From Candidatus Accumulibacter contiguus (GTDB taxonomy: Bacteria; Pseudomonadota; Gammaproteobacteria; Burkholderiales; Rhodocyclaceae), in the NCBI RefSeq assembly GCF_012940005.1, contig NZ_SPMX01000012.1:1-64000 (forward strand): 64,000 nt of DNA. Direction: 5' to 3'. The translations under genes and the position numbers were made by a program. Numbering within the stretch: the first letter of the stretch is position 1; the number at the start of each line of letters is the position of its first letter. Positions 45,995-53,302 of this stretch are shown in pieces. A model generated the notes under the pieces. The model was not told the origin of the DNA. It ran no database searches and saw nothing but the letters and a program-made list of their open reading frames with translations.

Positions 45995-46492
45995 ATGCGT
46001 GTCCACCTGCTCATCGCCAGTCTCTTCTCTCTGCTGCTGGCGGCCTGCGCCAGCAAGCCGCCTGCGCCGCAGGCGCCGCCGCAACAACCCCCAGCACGCC
46101 CCCTGGCGAGCAGCCCCAAAGGCAACGACGTGGTGATCTTTGCGCTCAGCCTGCTCGACACCGGCTACCGTTTCGGCGGCAAAAACCCGGAAGCGGGCCT
46201 CGACTGCAGCGGCATGGTGTCGTACATCTACGGACGCGCGGCGGGGCTTCGGGTCAGCGGCAGCGCCGCCGACATCGCCCGCAGTGGTCGTCCGGTCGAA
46301 CGTGCGGGCCTGCGCCCCGGCGACCTGGTCTTCTTCAACACCCGCAACGCCGCTTTCTCGCATGTCGGGGTGTACATCGGCGATGATCGTTTTATCCACG
46401 CGCCGTCGAGCAGGGGTCGTGTGCGCATCGATCAGCTCGGCACGCGCTACTTCGCGCAGCGCTTCGAGACGGCGCGCAGCTACTTCGACTAA
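45995..46492 (+). CDS. NlpC/P60 family lipoprotein (peptidoglycan endopeptidase)
   Basis: This encodes 165 residues. A lipoprotein signal ends in LLAAC (Cys18), followed by a Pro/Ala-rich linker (19-45) and an NlpC/P60 domain. The catalytic Cys lies in LDCSGMVSYIYG, the His in FSHVGVYIG and the third polar residue in FIHAPSS. Such enzymes cut D-Glu-diaminopimelate bonds in peptidoglycan stems. It is divergent from the aldehyde dehydrogenase. Its stop codon overlaps the left arm of a palindromic repeat (copy B). Confidence 0.93.
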   Translation: MRVHLLIASLFSLLLAACASKPPAPQAPPQQPPARPLASSPKGNDVVIFALSLLDTGYRFGGKNPEAGLDCSGMVSYIYGRAAGLRVSGSAADIARSGRPVERAGLRPGDLVFFNTRNAAFSHVGVYIGDDRFIHAPSSRGRVRIDQLGTRYFAQRFETARSYFD

Positions 46493-46541
46493 CGGTCATG
46501 ACTTTTCCAGGCACCCCCGATCATGAAAGTCATGACCGTTT
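46491..46541. repeat. Palindromic intergenic repeat, copy B
   Basis: AACGGTCATGACTTT (46491-46505) pairs perfectly over 15 bp with AAAGTCATGACCGTT around a 20-nt loop. The left arm begins in the stop codon of the NlpC gene. A second hairpin, CCCCTCCCC/GGGGAGGGG (46556-46564 and 46573-46581), follows 14 bases later. Together they probably act as a terminator. Confidence 0.7.
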
Positions 46542-46589
46542 CCCTCTCCCCCCGACCCCTCCCCCCGCAAGTGGGGAGGGGGGGATTCG

Positions 46590-46615
46590 TGAGTCGCTGA
46601 CGCGACTTAGGCATT
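46590..46615 (+). repeat. Short direct repeat, left of the Kef gene
   Basis: TGAGTCGCTGACGCGA followed by a diverged tail and GCATTA. The same string occurs at 48353-48379 just beyond the Kef-type gene. Over 26 positions the two differ at about three. Confidence 0.5.
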
Positions 46616-46638
46616 AAAGGAAGCGATCACCACTCTGC

Positions 46639-48355
46639 ATGGACCCCAAATCATTCGTTGACTCTGCCGTGTTGTTGCTGGTTGTCGCGGCCTTCGCCGT
46701 TGCGGTGTTCCGGCATTTCGGCCTCGGCTCGATCCTCGGCTTGCTGGTCACCGGCGTCATCGTCGGTCCGCATACGCCAGGACCTTTCGTCACCAACGAG
46801 GTCGAGGGTGTGCGGCATTTCACCGAACTCGGCGTCGTGCTGCTGATGTTCCTGATCGGCCTGGAGATGAAACCGCGCCGCTTGTGGGATCTGCGGCGCA
46901 CGCTGTTCGGGCTCGGTTCGCTGCAGATCGTCGTCTCGGCGCTGGCCATCGCCGCCTATTTCAAACTCTTTCAACCGGACTGGTCGACCGCCCTCCTGAT
47001 CGGTAGTAGCTTCGCGCTGTCCTCGACCGCGTTTGTGGTGCAGATGCTCAGGGATCAGGGCGACATCGCCAGCCGGCACGGCCAGACCGCATTCGCCGTG
47101 CTGCTGATGCAGGATATCGCGGTGGTACCGCTGCTGGCATTGGTCCCGATCCTCGCCGACACTGGCGCCCTGGCCACGGAAATCCCCTTGTGGAGACAGA
47201 TTGGTCTGGCAGTGGCGATGGTGGCGATGGTGATCATCGGTGGGCGCTACCTGCTCCCCCGTGTTCTCGATCATCTGGCCCGCACCAACAACCGCGAGGC
47301 TTTCCTGCTGACGGCCATGGCCTCGGTGTTCATCGCCGCGATGGCCATGGAACATGCGGGCATGTCGATGGCTTTGGGGGCATTCCTGATCGGGATGATG
47401 CTCTCGACCTCGCGCTACAGCATTCAGATCGAGGCCGGCATGGAACCTCACAAGGGTCTGCTGATGAGCCTGTTCTTCGTTGCCGTCGGCATGTCGGTGG
47501 ACGTCGGTGCGCTGACGCAGCATCCATTCGAGTTTGCCCTGCATGTTCTCGCGATCATCACCATCAAGGCGATTGTGCTCTTCGTGTTGTGTCTGTGCTT
47601 CGGCTCCGGCCGCAGCACCGCGTTGCGGGTCGCTTTTCTGCTCGCGCAGGGGGGGCGAGTTCGGCTTTGTGCTGTTCGGTTCCGCCAAGGCCTTGGGGGT
47701 GATCGACGATTTGATCTTCGTGATGGCCGTGGCGATCATTTCCGTCACCATGCTCCTCACGCCGCTGCTGGTAAAGCTCGGGAACTGGCTGGCGCTACGC
47801 GTAGAGGATGCGCCGGCAGACATTCACGACCGCTTCCGCCATACCGCGCAAGGAAAGGAATTCGCTGCCCGGGTGGTGATCGGCGGCTATGGTCGCGTCG
47901 GCCACACGGTGGGCACCATCCTGGCCAATAGCGGTATCTCCTGCATCGCTTTCGACACCGACGCGGTACTGGTCGCCAAATGGCGCAGCGAAGGTCATCC
48001 GGTGTTCTATGGTGACATCGGAGACCCGGAATTGCTCGCCACTTCGCCAATGCAAGGGGTCGATCTGGTGGTCCTGACCATCGACGACCAGCACACTGCC
48101 GTTCGCGCAGCCGCGATGATCCGCTCGCACGCGCCGGAGGTGACCATCGTCTCGCGCGCCCGCGACCTGGCCAGCTGCGAGGCCCTGCTGCGAGCCGGCG
48201 TCAACAAGGCCTATCCTGAACTTCTGGAGGCCAGCCTGCGTCTGGCAGCGGAGGCCCTGGAGGCTCTCGGCACTTCCACTGACGACACCTCCCTGCTGCT
48301 GCGCGGTGTGCGCGATACCGATTATGCGCTGGTGCGTGAGAGCGAGGAAGAATGA
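46639..48355 (+). CDS. Kef-type monovalent cation:proton antiporter, frameshifted near 47652
   Basis: If read through one frameshift, this encodes about 571 residues. The N-terminal ~380 residues form a CPA2 antiporter with about twelve helices (GLGSILGLLVTGVIVGPHTP, VLLMFLIGLEMKPRRLWDLR, SSTAFVVQML, LLMQDIAVVPLLALVPIL). The C-terminal ~180 residues are a TrkA-N/RCK domain with the nucleotide-binding IGGYGRVGHTVGTILAN. KefB/C proteins exchange potassium for protons. Seven G residues (47649-47655) break the frame; six would give AQGGEFGFVLFGSA. The start at 46639 has GGAAG upstream. The KefB/KefC subtype is not resolved. Confidence 0.88.
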
Positions 48356-48379
48356 GTCGCTGACGCGATTTTCGCATTA
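48353..48379 (+). repeat. Short direct repeat, right of the Kef gene
   Basis: This is the second copy of the TGAGTCGCTGACGCGA repeat. Its first three bases are the stop codon of the Kef-type gene. The pair therefore brackets that gene. Confidence 0.5.
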
Positions 48380-48426
48380 CTATTCAATATCCGTGAATCA
48401 GCCCACATCCAGATCAGTTACATGCC

Positions 48427-49326
48427 ATGCTGTCCGTGCTCCCCATCCGTTACGTCGAACCCGTCTACCGGCCGCCGAGTGAAGCAGAATCGCTGATCCT
48501 GCCGGTGACCGACGGCTGCTCGTGGAATCACTGTACTTTTTGCGAGATGTACACCGCGCCGCAGAAGCATTTTCGAGCACGCGACGAAACCGAGGTGCTG
48601 GAGAGCATCGAGCGTACCGGCGAACGCTTCGCCGACGCAATCCGGCGCGTCTTCCTCGCCGACGGCGATGCACTGGTGCTGCCGACGCGCCGCCTGCTCA
48701 AGATCCTCTACGCCATCCGCGAACATCTGCCGGCCGTTCGCCGGGTGTCGAGCTACTGCCTGCCGCGCAACCTGCGGAAGAAGTCGGTCGAGGAACTGCG
48801 CGAACTCGCCGCAGCCGGCCTGTCGATCGCCTACGTCGGCGCCGAATCAGGCGACGACGAGGTGCTGGAACGGGTCAACAAGGGCGAAACCCATGCCTCG
48901 ACTCTCGATGCGCTGAACAAGCTCGGAGCCGCCGGCATCAAACGCTCGGTGATGATCCTCAACGGTCTCGCTGGCCCGGATCTCTCGCTGCGGCACGCCG
49001 ACCACTCGGCGCGCCTGCTCAACGCCACCCAGCCCGAGTATCTGGCAACGCTGGTCGTCAGTTTTCCGCTCGGCGAGGAACGCTTGCGCGGAAATTTTCC
49101 CGGCTGGCGAGCGCTCAGCCAGCGTGAACTGTTTGTCGAAATGGAGCATTTTCTCGCAGGGCTGGAACTCGAACGGACCGTGTTTCGCAGCGACCACGCG
49201 TCGAACTGGCTGATCCTCAAGGGAACGCTTGGCGCCGACAAGGCGCGCCTGCTGCGGCAGGTACGCGACACCATCGCCAACCCGGAAGCAGCAGCACTGC
49301 GGCCGGCGTGGGCACGTGGGCTATAA
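48427..49326 (+). CDS. Radical SAM protein
   Basis: This encodes 299 residues. The cluster-binding motif is GCSWNHCTFCEMY near residue 30, with a C-x4-C-x2-C spacing rather than the usual C-x3-C-x2-C; I recall this spacing (GCSxNxCxFC) in a group of uncharacterised radical SAM proteins. Further family features are VFLADGDALVLP, a glycine-rich AYVGAESGDDEVLERVNKG and LNGLAGPD. Substrate unknown. It is followed on the opposite strand by the cyclophilin gene, with 86 bases between the stops. Confidence 0.85.
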   Translation: MLSVLPIRYVEPVYRPPSEAESLILPVTDGCSWNHCTFCEMYTAPQKHFRARDETEVLESIERTGERFADAIRRVFLADGDALVLPTRRLLKILYAIREHLPAVRRVSSYCLPRNLRKKSVEELRELAAAGLSIAYVGAESGDDEVLERVNKGETHASTLDALNKLGAAGIKRSVMILNGLAGPDLSLRHADHSARLLNATQPEYLATLVVSFPLGEERLRGNFPGWRALSQRELFVEMEHFLAGLELERTVFRSDHASNWLILKGTLGADKARLLRQVRDTIANPEAAALRPAWARGL

Positions 49327-49412
49327 ATGGCGGCCGATGATCCGCGCTGCGGCGAACTGATCCGGCAGGCCGATGGCCTTCTGTCTGGTCTAGCAGTGGC
49401 CGGTGGTGGTCA

Positions 49413-50297
49413 TCAGTATCCGGCCTGCGCCGCGACGTTCAGCCAGGAAGCCGTGTCCCCCAGCAGACCAATGTCGGGAGAGATCGACGGCAGCAGGTAC
49501 CAGACCTTGGCGTTGGCGGTAGCCACGTAGGCATTGGAACCGGCGTAGTAGCGGAAGGTATAGCCCGACGCCACGCCGGCCTGGCCGTGCGCAGGCGAGA
49601 GGTACTGCGGATACGCTGCCTCCAGATAGTTGAAGACGCGGTCGGAATCGCTCTGAGCGGAGAGCGGCGGGAATTCAGTCACCTCGGTCAGGCGAACCAC
49701 ATGCTCGCGCAGGATGGTGCTGCCGCTGAAGTTGACCACCGGCAGATTGGTAAAAGCGCCACCGGCATTGACCGTGCTCAGTGCCGCAATCCTGTCCACC
49801 ACGGCCATGCCCGGCGTGGTCACCCGGCCAAACACCGTGAAGCCGCCATTCTGGGTGTCCAGGTTGGATGCGTTGTTGCCCAGGTTGAAGAAGAACTCGC
49901 TGGTGGCACTGTTGGGGTCGCCGCCGAGCTTGGCCATCGCCACCGTGCCGCGCACATTCGAACGTGCGACGCTGAACTCGTTGACCACCGGAGGAAGGGT
50001 GGTGATGTGGCCGGCGTAGCCGCTGCCGGGCCACGCATATCCGCCCAACTGCACGACGAAACCGGGCATGCTGCGGTGGATGAAATTGTCCACATAGGCC
50101 CCGCTGCGCACATAGCGGAGGAAGTTGGCCACCGTCTTCGGCGCAGCGGTATCGTAGAGCTGGATATCGATCGCGCCCTGCGTGGTATGCAGTCGGACCA
50201 TCGTGGACTGTGCCCACGCAGTGATTGCCAGGGCAAGACCCGCCACGGCCAGCAGGCCTTGGCGCAGCAGACGCAGGGAGGTATTCATGACAGTCAT
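49413..50297 (-). CDS. Secreted cyclophilin-type peptidyl-prolyl isomerase with extra C-terminal module
   Basis: This encodes 294 residues. A signal peptide (about residues 1-29, ending AITAWAQS) is followed by a cyclophilin domain (~33-205) with TTQGAIDIQLYDTAAPKTV, FIHRSMPGFVVQLGG, VAMAKLGGDPNSATSEFFFN and FTVFGRVTTPGMAVVDRI. The last ~75 residues form a separate module (DRVFNYLEAAYPQYLSP, then YTFRYYAGSNAYVATAN and VWYLL) that I recall as a recurrent tail in secreted proteins of related bacteria but cannot name. It probably folds proteins in the periplasm. Two possible ATG starts (50297, 50288) lack a clear ribosome binding site. Confidence 0.88.
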   Translation of the reverse strand: MTVMNTSLRLLRQGLLAVAGLALAITAWAQSTMVRLHTTQGAIDIQLYDTAAPKTVANFLRYVRSGAYVDNFIHRSMPGFVVQLGGYAWPGSGYAGHITTLPPVVNEFSVARSNVRGTVAMAKLGGDPNSATSEFFFNLGNNASNLDTQNGGFTVFGRVTTPGMAVVDRIAALSTVNAGGAFTNLPVVNFSGSTILREHVVRLTEVTEFPPLSAQSDSDRVFNYLEAAYPQYLSPAHGQAGVASGYTFRYYAGSNAYVATANAKVWYLLPSISPDIGLLGDTASWLNVAAQAGY

Positions 50298-50367
50298 CGG
50301 TAGTTGGGAGGGAGAAACGAATTATCCTGCCAAACGAGAGGAAATTCAACGCTTTGGCCAGACTGAC

Positions 50368-50465
50368 AGCCCTGAAGCCAGCGTATTGACGACATCTGCC
50401 ATGCGTATGCGGAGGTGGTAGCCGAGCATGGCATTCCAGGGCAAAGGCATGCTCGCTTCAGGGCT
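50368..50465. repeat. Nested inverted repeat
   Basis: The outer arms AGCCCTGAAGC (50368-50378) and GCTTCAGGGCT (50455-50465) are perfectly complementary over 11 bp. Inside, GAGCATG (50424-50430) pairs with CATGCTC (50448-50454), directly next to the right outer arm. The arrangement could form a long branched hairpin. Confidence 0.5.
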
Positions 50466-50486
50466 GTGCTCCCCCCATCTCTGATG

Positions 50487-50515
50487 TTTACAACAGGTGA
50501 CGCGGTCGTCACAAT
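50487..50515 (+). promoter_or_regulatory. Candidate promoter and operator for the NRPS-PKS cluster
   Basis: TTTACA (50487-50492), a 17-bp spacer and CACAAT (50510-50515) make a plausible sigma-70 promoter 131 bases before the first cluster gene. A 6-bp inverted repeat GTGACG-CGGT-CGTCAC (50497-50512) fills the spacer and overlaps the -10, as an operator would. Confidence 0.35.
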
Positions 50516-50645
50516 ACCGTTCTCGGGGTGTCAGGATCCTGGGTCGCTCGCCCTTCTTACAGGCGAGAGCGCGAGCCCCTTGAGTAGGTGCAGAGAGATC
50601 CTCGGCCCGGCCAGGAAGCCAGGCCCGAGAGGGGGAAGCTCGACC

Positions 50646-51458
50646 ATGCGTGATCCAACCATCACGGGATACATGGGGGCTGCGGACAGGCAGCTCTTCT
50701 ACTGTTTTGACGCACCACGGCGAGCAAGAGCGCGCCCCTTCGGTTTCGTCCTCTGCCCTCCGTCAGGGCGCGAATACGTCTCCACCCACCGCGTCTTTCG
50801 ACAATTCGCCAGCCGTCTGGCGCGCGCCGGTTTCCCGGTGCTGCGCTTCGACTACTTCGCAACGGGCGATTCTGCCGGCGAGGACAGCGAAGGCAGTGTG
50901 GAGCAATGGCTCGATGACGTCGCCACAGCGGTGAACACCTTCCGCAATCATAATCCCGGCGCGCCGGTCTGGCTTGCCGGCCTGCGCGTCGGCGCCAGCC
51001 TGGCTGCCCTGCATGCCGAACAGCACCAGGACGTCGACGGCCTGATCCTGTGGGACCCGGTGGTGAACGGCAATCGCTACGTGGATCAGCTGCTCGAAGC
51101 CCACCAGCAGCGCTTCCGCCAGACGGTCGGGCGCGATCAGACCACCTCGGATGCAGACGGGATGCGCGAGATTTTCGGTTTCCTCCTCTCTCCCCGCCTG
51201 GAAAGCGGCCTGCGCGCCATCGACCTCGCCACCCTGCCGCGGGCCCCTGCCCCGCAGGTGCTGCTGATGAGCAGCAGCCCGCAGGCCGACCCGGATGACT
51301 TGGGTAACCGGCTCGCTGCGCTTGGTGCAAGCGTCGATCGGAAACACGTGCTGTGGCCCGAACTATGGGCCGAGGGAGCAGAAATGAACGACGTACTGAT
51401 GCCGCCGGCGCGTGTTCTGCAGGCAATGGTCGAATCGGTACAGGGAGGTCGGCGATGA
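50646..51458 (+). CDS. Alpha/beta hydrolase-fold protein lacking the nucleophile Ser
   Basis: This encodes 270 residues. The fold is recognisable from FGFVLCPPSGREY, AGFPVLRFDYFATGDSAGED and WLAGLRVGASLAALHA. At the nucleophile elbow the expected G-x-S-x-G reads G112-L-R-V-G116, with Arg at the Ser position, so hydrolysis is doubtful. It distantly resembles the hydrolase 2 type found in exosortase-A polysaccharide clusters. It has a good GAGGGGG ribosome binding site and overlaps the next hydrolase gene (ATGA). A structural or chaperone-like role beside the active second hydrolase, or an unusual chemistry, is possible. Confidence 0.75.
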   Translation: MRDPTITGYMGAADRQLFYCFDAPRRARARPFGFVLCPPSGREYVSTHRVFRQFASRLARAGFPVLRFDYFATGDSAGEDSEGSVEQWLDDVATAVNTFRNHNPGAPVWLAGLRVGASLAALHAEQHQDVDGLILWDPVVNGNRYVDQLLEAHQQRFRQTVGRDQTTSDADGMREIFGFLLSPRLESGLRAIDLATLPRAPAPQVLLMSSSPQADPDDLGNRLAALGASVDRKHVLWPELWAEGAEMNDVLMPPARVLQAMVESVQGGRR

Positions 51459-52342
51459 TCGAGCGCGTTCTCCGTTTCGGGGACAGCGATAACCTGATCG
51501 GCATCCATACCTCCAGCGCCGCGTCCAGCAAACGTCCCGGCATCGTGCTGGTGAATTCCGGGGTCGTTCATCGTGCCGGTCCCAATCGACTGTACGTGAA
51601 TATTGCCCGGCAACTCGCTGCCGTCGGCTACCCGGTGCTGCGCTTCGACCTCTCGGGAATCGGCGACAGCAGCCCACGCAGTGACGCGCTGAGCTTCGAG
51701 AAGAGTGCCATCAGTGAAACCTCGGCAGCGATGGCCGCGCTCGGTGCCGAGAGCGACTGCAGCGGCTTCATCCTGTGCGGGATATGCTCGGGGGCCGACA
51801 TCTCATTTCTCACCTGCCGCGACAACCCGGCGGTGCTTGGCGCCGTGCTGATCAACGGGCGCGGCCTGCATGGCGTCACCGACGACTCTGGTGATGCGAT
51901 TGATGCTGGCATCAACAGTACCCTGCGCGCCAGCGAATCGGCGCGCTACCTCTGGAAGAGTGCCCTCTTCAACTCGGCTAGCTGGCGCAAGCTGCTGAGC
52001 GGGCAGAGCAATCCCATCGAACTGCTGCGTGTCGTCGGCCGGCAATTCCTGCGGCGCTTCATCGGCAGCGAGCAGGTCCCGGAAAATGCACCGGAACTGC
52101 GCGCTGCCTTCCACTGCATCCTCGATCGTGGCACCGCCCTGCTGATGGTGTACTCCGAAGGCGACCCTGCCCTCGACTACATGCAACTGATGCTGAGCAA
52201 GGAAATGACGAGGATTGCCAGCTACCCGAACTTCGCCGAGATCCGCATGCCGGGAGCCGATCACACCTTCACCGCGCGCCATCACCGCGACGAACTGATC
52301 GCCGCCCTGCGCCGTTGGGCCGATGCCCACTTCGCCGCCTGA
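51455..52342 (+). CDS. Alpha/beta hydrolase with Cys nucleophile
   Basis: This encodes 295 residues. The fold shows PGIVLVNSGVVHRAGPNRL, AVGYPVLRFDLSGIGDSSP and a nucleophile elbow G109-I-C-S-G113 with Cys111 in the catalytic place, as in dienelactone hydrolase-type enzymes. Candidate acid and His are in YSEGDPALDY and PGADHTFT. It overlaps its upstream neighbour (ATGA) and, by 20 bases, the phosphopantetheinyl transferase gene. Since the PKS has no thioesterase domain, this enzyme is a good candidate for product release. That role is inferred from context. Confidence 0.8.
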   Translation: MIERVLRFGDSDNLIGIHTSSAASSKRPGIVLVNSGVVHRAGPNRLYVNIARQLAAVGYPVLRFDLSGIGDSSPRSDALSFEKSAISETSAAMAALGAESDCSGFILCGICSGADISFLTCRDNPAVLGAVLINGRGLHGVTDDSGDAIDAGINSTLRASESARYLWKSALFNSASWRKLLSGQSNPIELLRVVGRQFLRRFIGSEQVPENAPELRAAFHCILDRGTALLMVYSEGDPALDYMQLMLSKEMTRIASYPNFAEIRMPGADHTFTARHHRDELIAALRRWADAHFAA

Positions 52343-53111
52343 AACGCGCGCGCCGATCACGCTGGCAAACATTGCCGAACTGCTCGACAAGGCGCCTGCC
52401 CCACTGCTGTCCGGCGACGACCTCCACCTCTGGCTGCTGCCCCTCCCGATTGAGCACGAGGCGCTGCGGCAAACGATCGAAAAGCTCCCCGCTGCCGCCG
52501 AGCGTGCCAGCGCCGCCCGCCGGGTGTTCGCCGCAGACCGATTGCGCCAGATACAATCTCGCGGCCTGCTGCGACACCTGCTCGGGTATTACCTCGCACG
52601 CGACCCGCAAGGCCTCGACTTCACCACCAACGACTACGGCAAACCAGCACTGAGTACGGCCGGCGGACTGCAGTTCAACCTTTCCCACTGCCGGGATCGC
52701 GTTCTCATCGGGCTGACCCGCCGGCTACCGATCGGCGTAGATCTTGAGCGCATCCGCCCCTTGCCCAACCGGTACGCGCTCGCCACCCACTGTTGCAGCG
52801 CCGACGAATTGAACTGGCTGGCCGGCAGGTCAGCAAGCGACCAGGACCGGGATTTCTTCCGCATCTGGACCGCCAAGGAAGCCGTCCTCAAAACCCTCGG
52901 CACAGGCCTCGCCCGCCCGCCCGAGCAGGTCACGATCAGCCTTCCCAATACCGACTCCGGATTCGCCAGGGTGACCGGAGCGGGTTCGCCCTGGACGCTC
53001 TTTTCCACCTGCCCCGACGCCGACCACGCCATCGCCGCGGGCATCCGGGCAGTCATCAGCCGCGGACAGATTCGTTGCTTCCACGTCGCAGGCGAGCGCC
53101 TTGATCAGTAG
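52323..53111 (+). CDS. 4'-phosphopantetheinyl transferase, Sfp type
   Basis: This encodes 262 residues. It would load phosphopantetheine onto the carrier domains of the NRPS and PKS. Signature residues are LSHCRDRVLIGLTRR, GVDLERIRP (Mg-binding Asp) and FFRIWTAKEAVLKTLGTGL. The length fits the Sfp group rather than AcpS. The ATG at 52323 lies inside the end of the hydrolase gene, so translation is coupled. A dedicated activator in the cluster supports its being a functional secondary-metabolite locus. Confidence 0.92.
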   Translation: MPTSPPETRAPITLANIAELLDKAPAPLLSGDDLHLWLLPLPIEHEALRQTIEKLPAAAERASAARRVFAADRLRQIQSRGLLRHLLGYYLARDPQGLDFTTNDYGKPALSTAGGLQFNLSHCRDRVLIGLTRRLPIGVDLERIRPLPNRYALATHCCSADELNWLAGRSASDQDRDFFRIWTAKEAVLKTLGTGLARPPEQVTISLPNTDSGFARVTGAGSPWTLFSTCPDADHAIAAGIRAVISRGQIRCFHVAGERLDQ

Positions 53112-53132
53112 CCAGGGTTGTCAGGAATATAT

Positions 53133-53161
53133 TTGAAGTGCCCACGGCAGTGTACTAAATG
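53133..53161 (+). promoter_or_regulatory. Possible promoter for the NRPS gene
   Basis: An AT-rich patch in otherwise GC-rich DNA holds TTGAAG (53133-53138) and TAAATG (53156-53161) with a 17-bp spacer, plus two GTACTA repeats (53152-53157, 53161-53166). The -10 match is weak. The gap of 191 bases before the NRPS leaves room for a second promoter. Confidence 0.25.
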
Positions 53162-53302
53162 TACTAGACTGTATGAACAGATTCGACCCCATGGTACCGG
53201 AGAAAATGCCAGCAAGAGGTCGAGCGCAGGGGTCAGCCGGAACCGCAGCGGCGGGCGGCAAGCCCATAAGAACAAAGCAATCCACAGGGTCAGGGAGAGA
53301 TC

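Larger units (their letters stand above)
50298..50645. other. Intergenic region between the cyclophilin gene and the NRPS-PKS cluster
   Basis: This 348-bp stretch separates divergent genes. It holds a nested inverted structure (50368-50465), a candidate promoter (50487-50515) with an internal inverted repeat, and an imperfect CTCGG/CCGAG hairpin near 50600-50630 just before the GAGGGGG ribosome binding site of the first cluster gene. No ORF here is credible. Confidence 0.5.
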
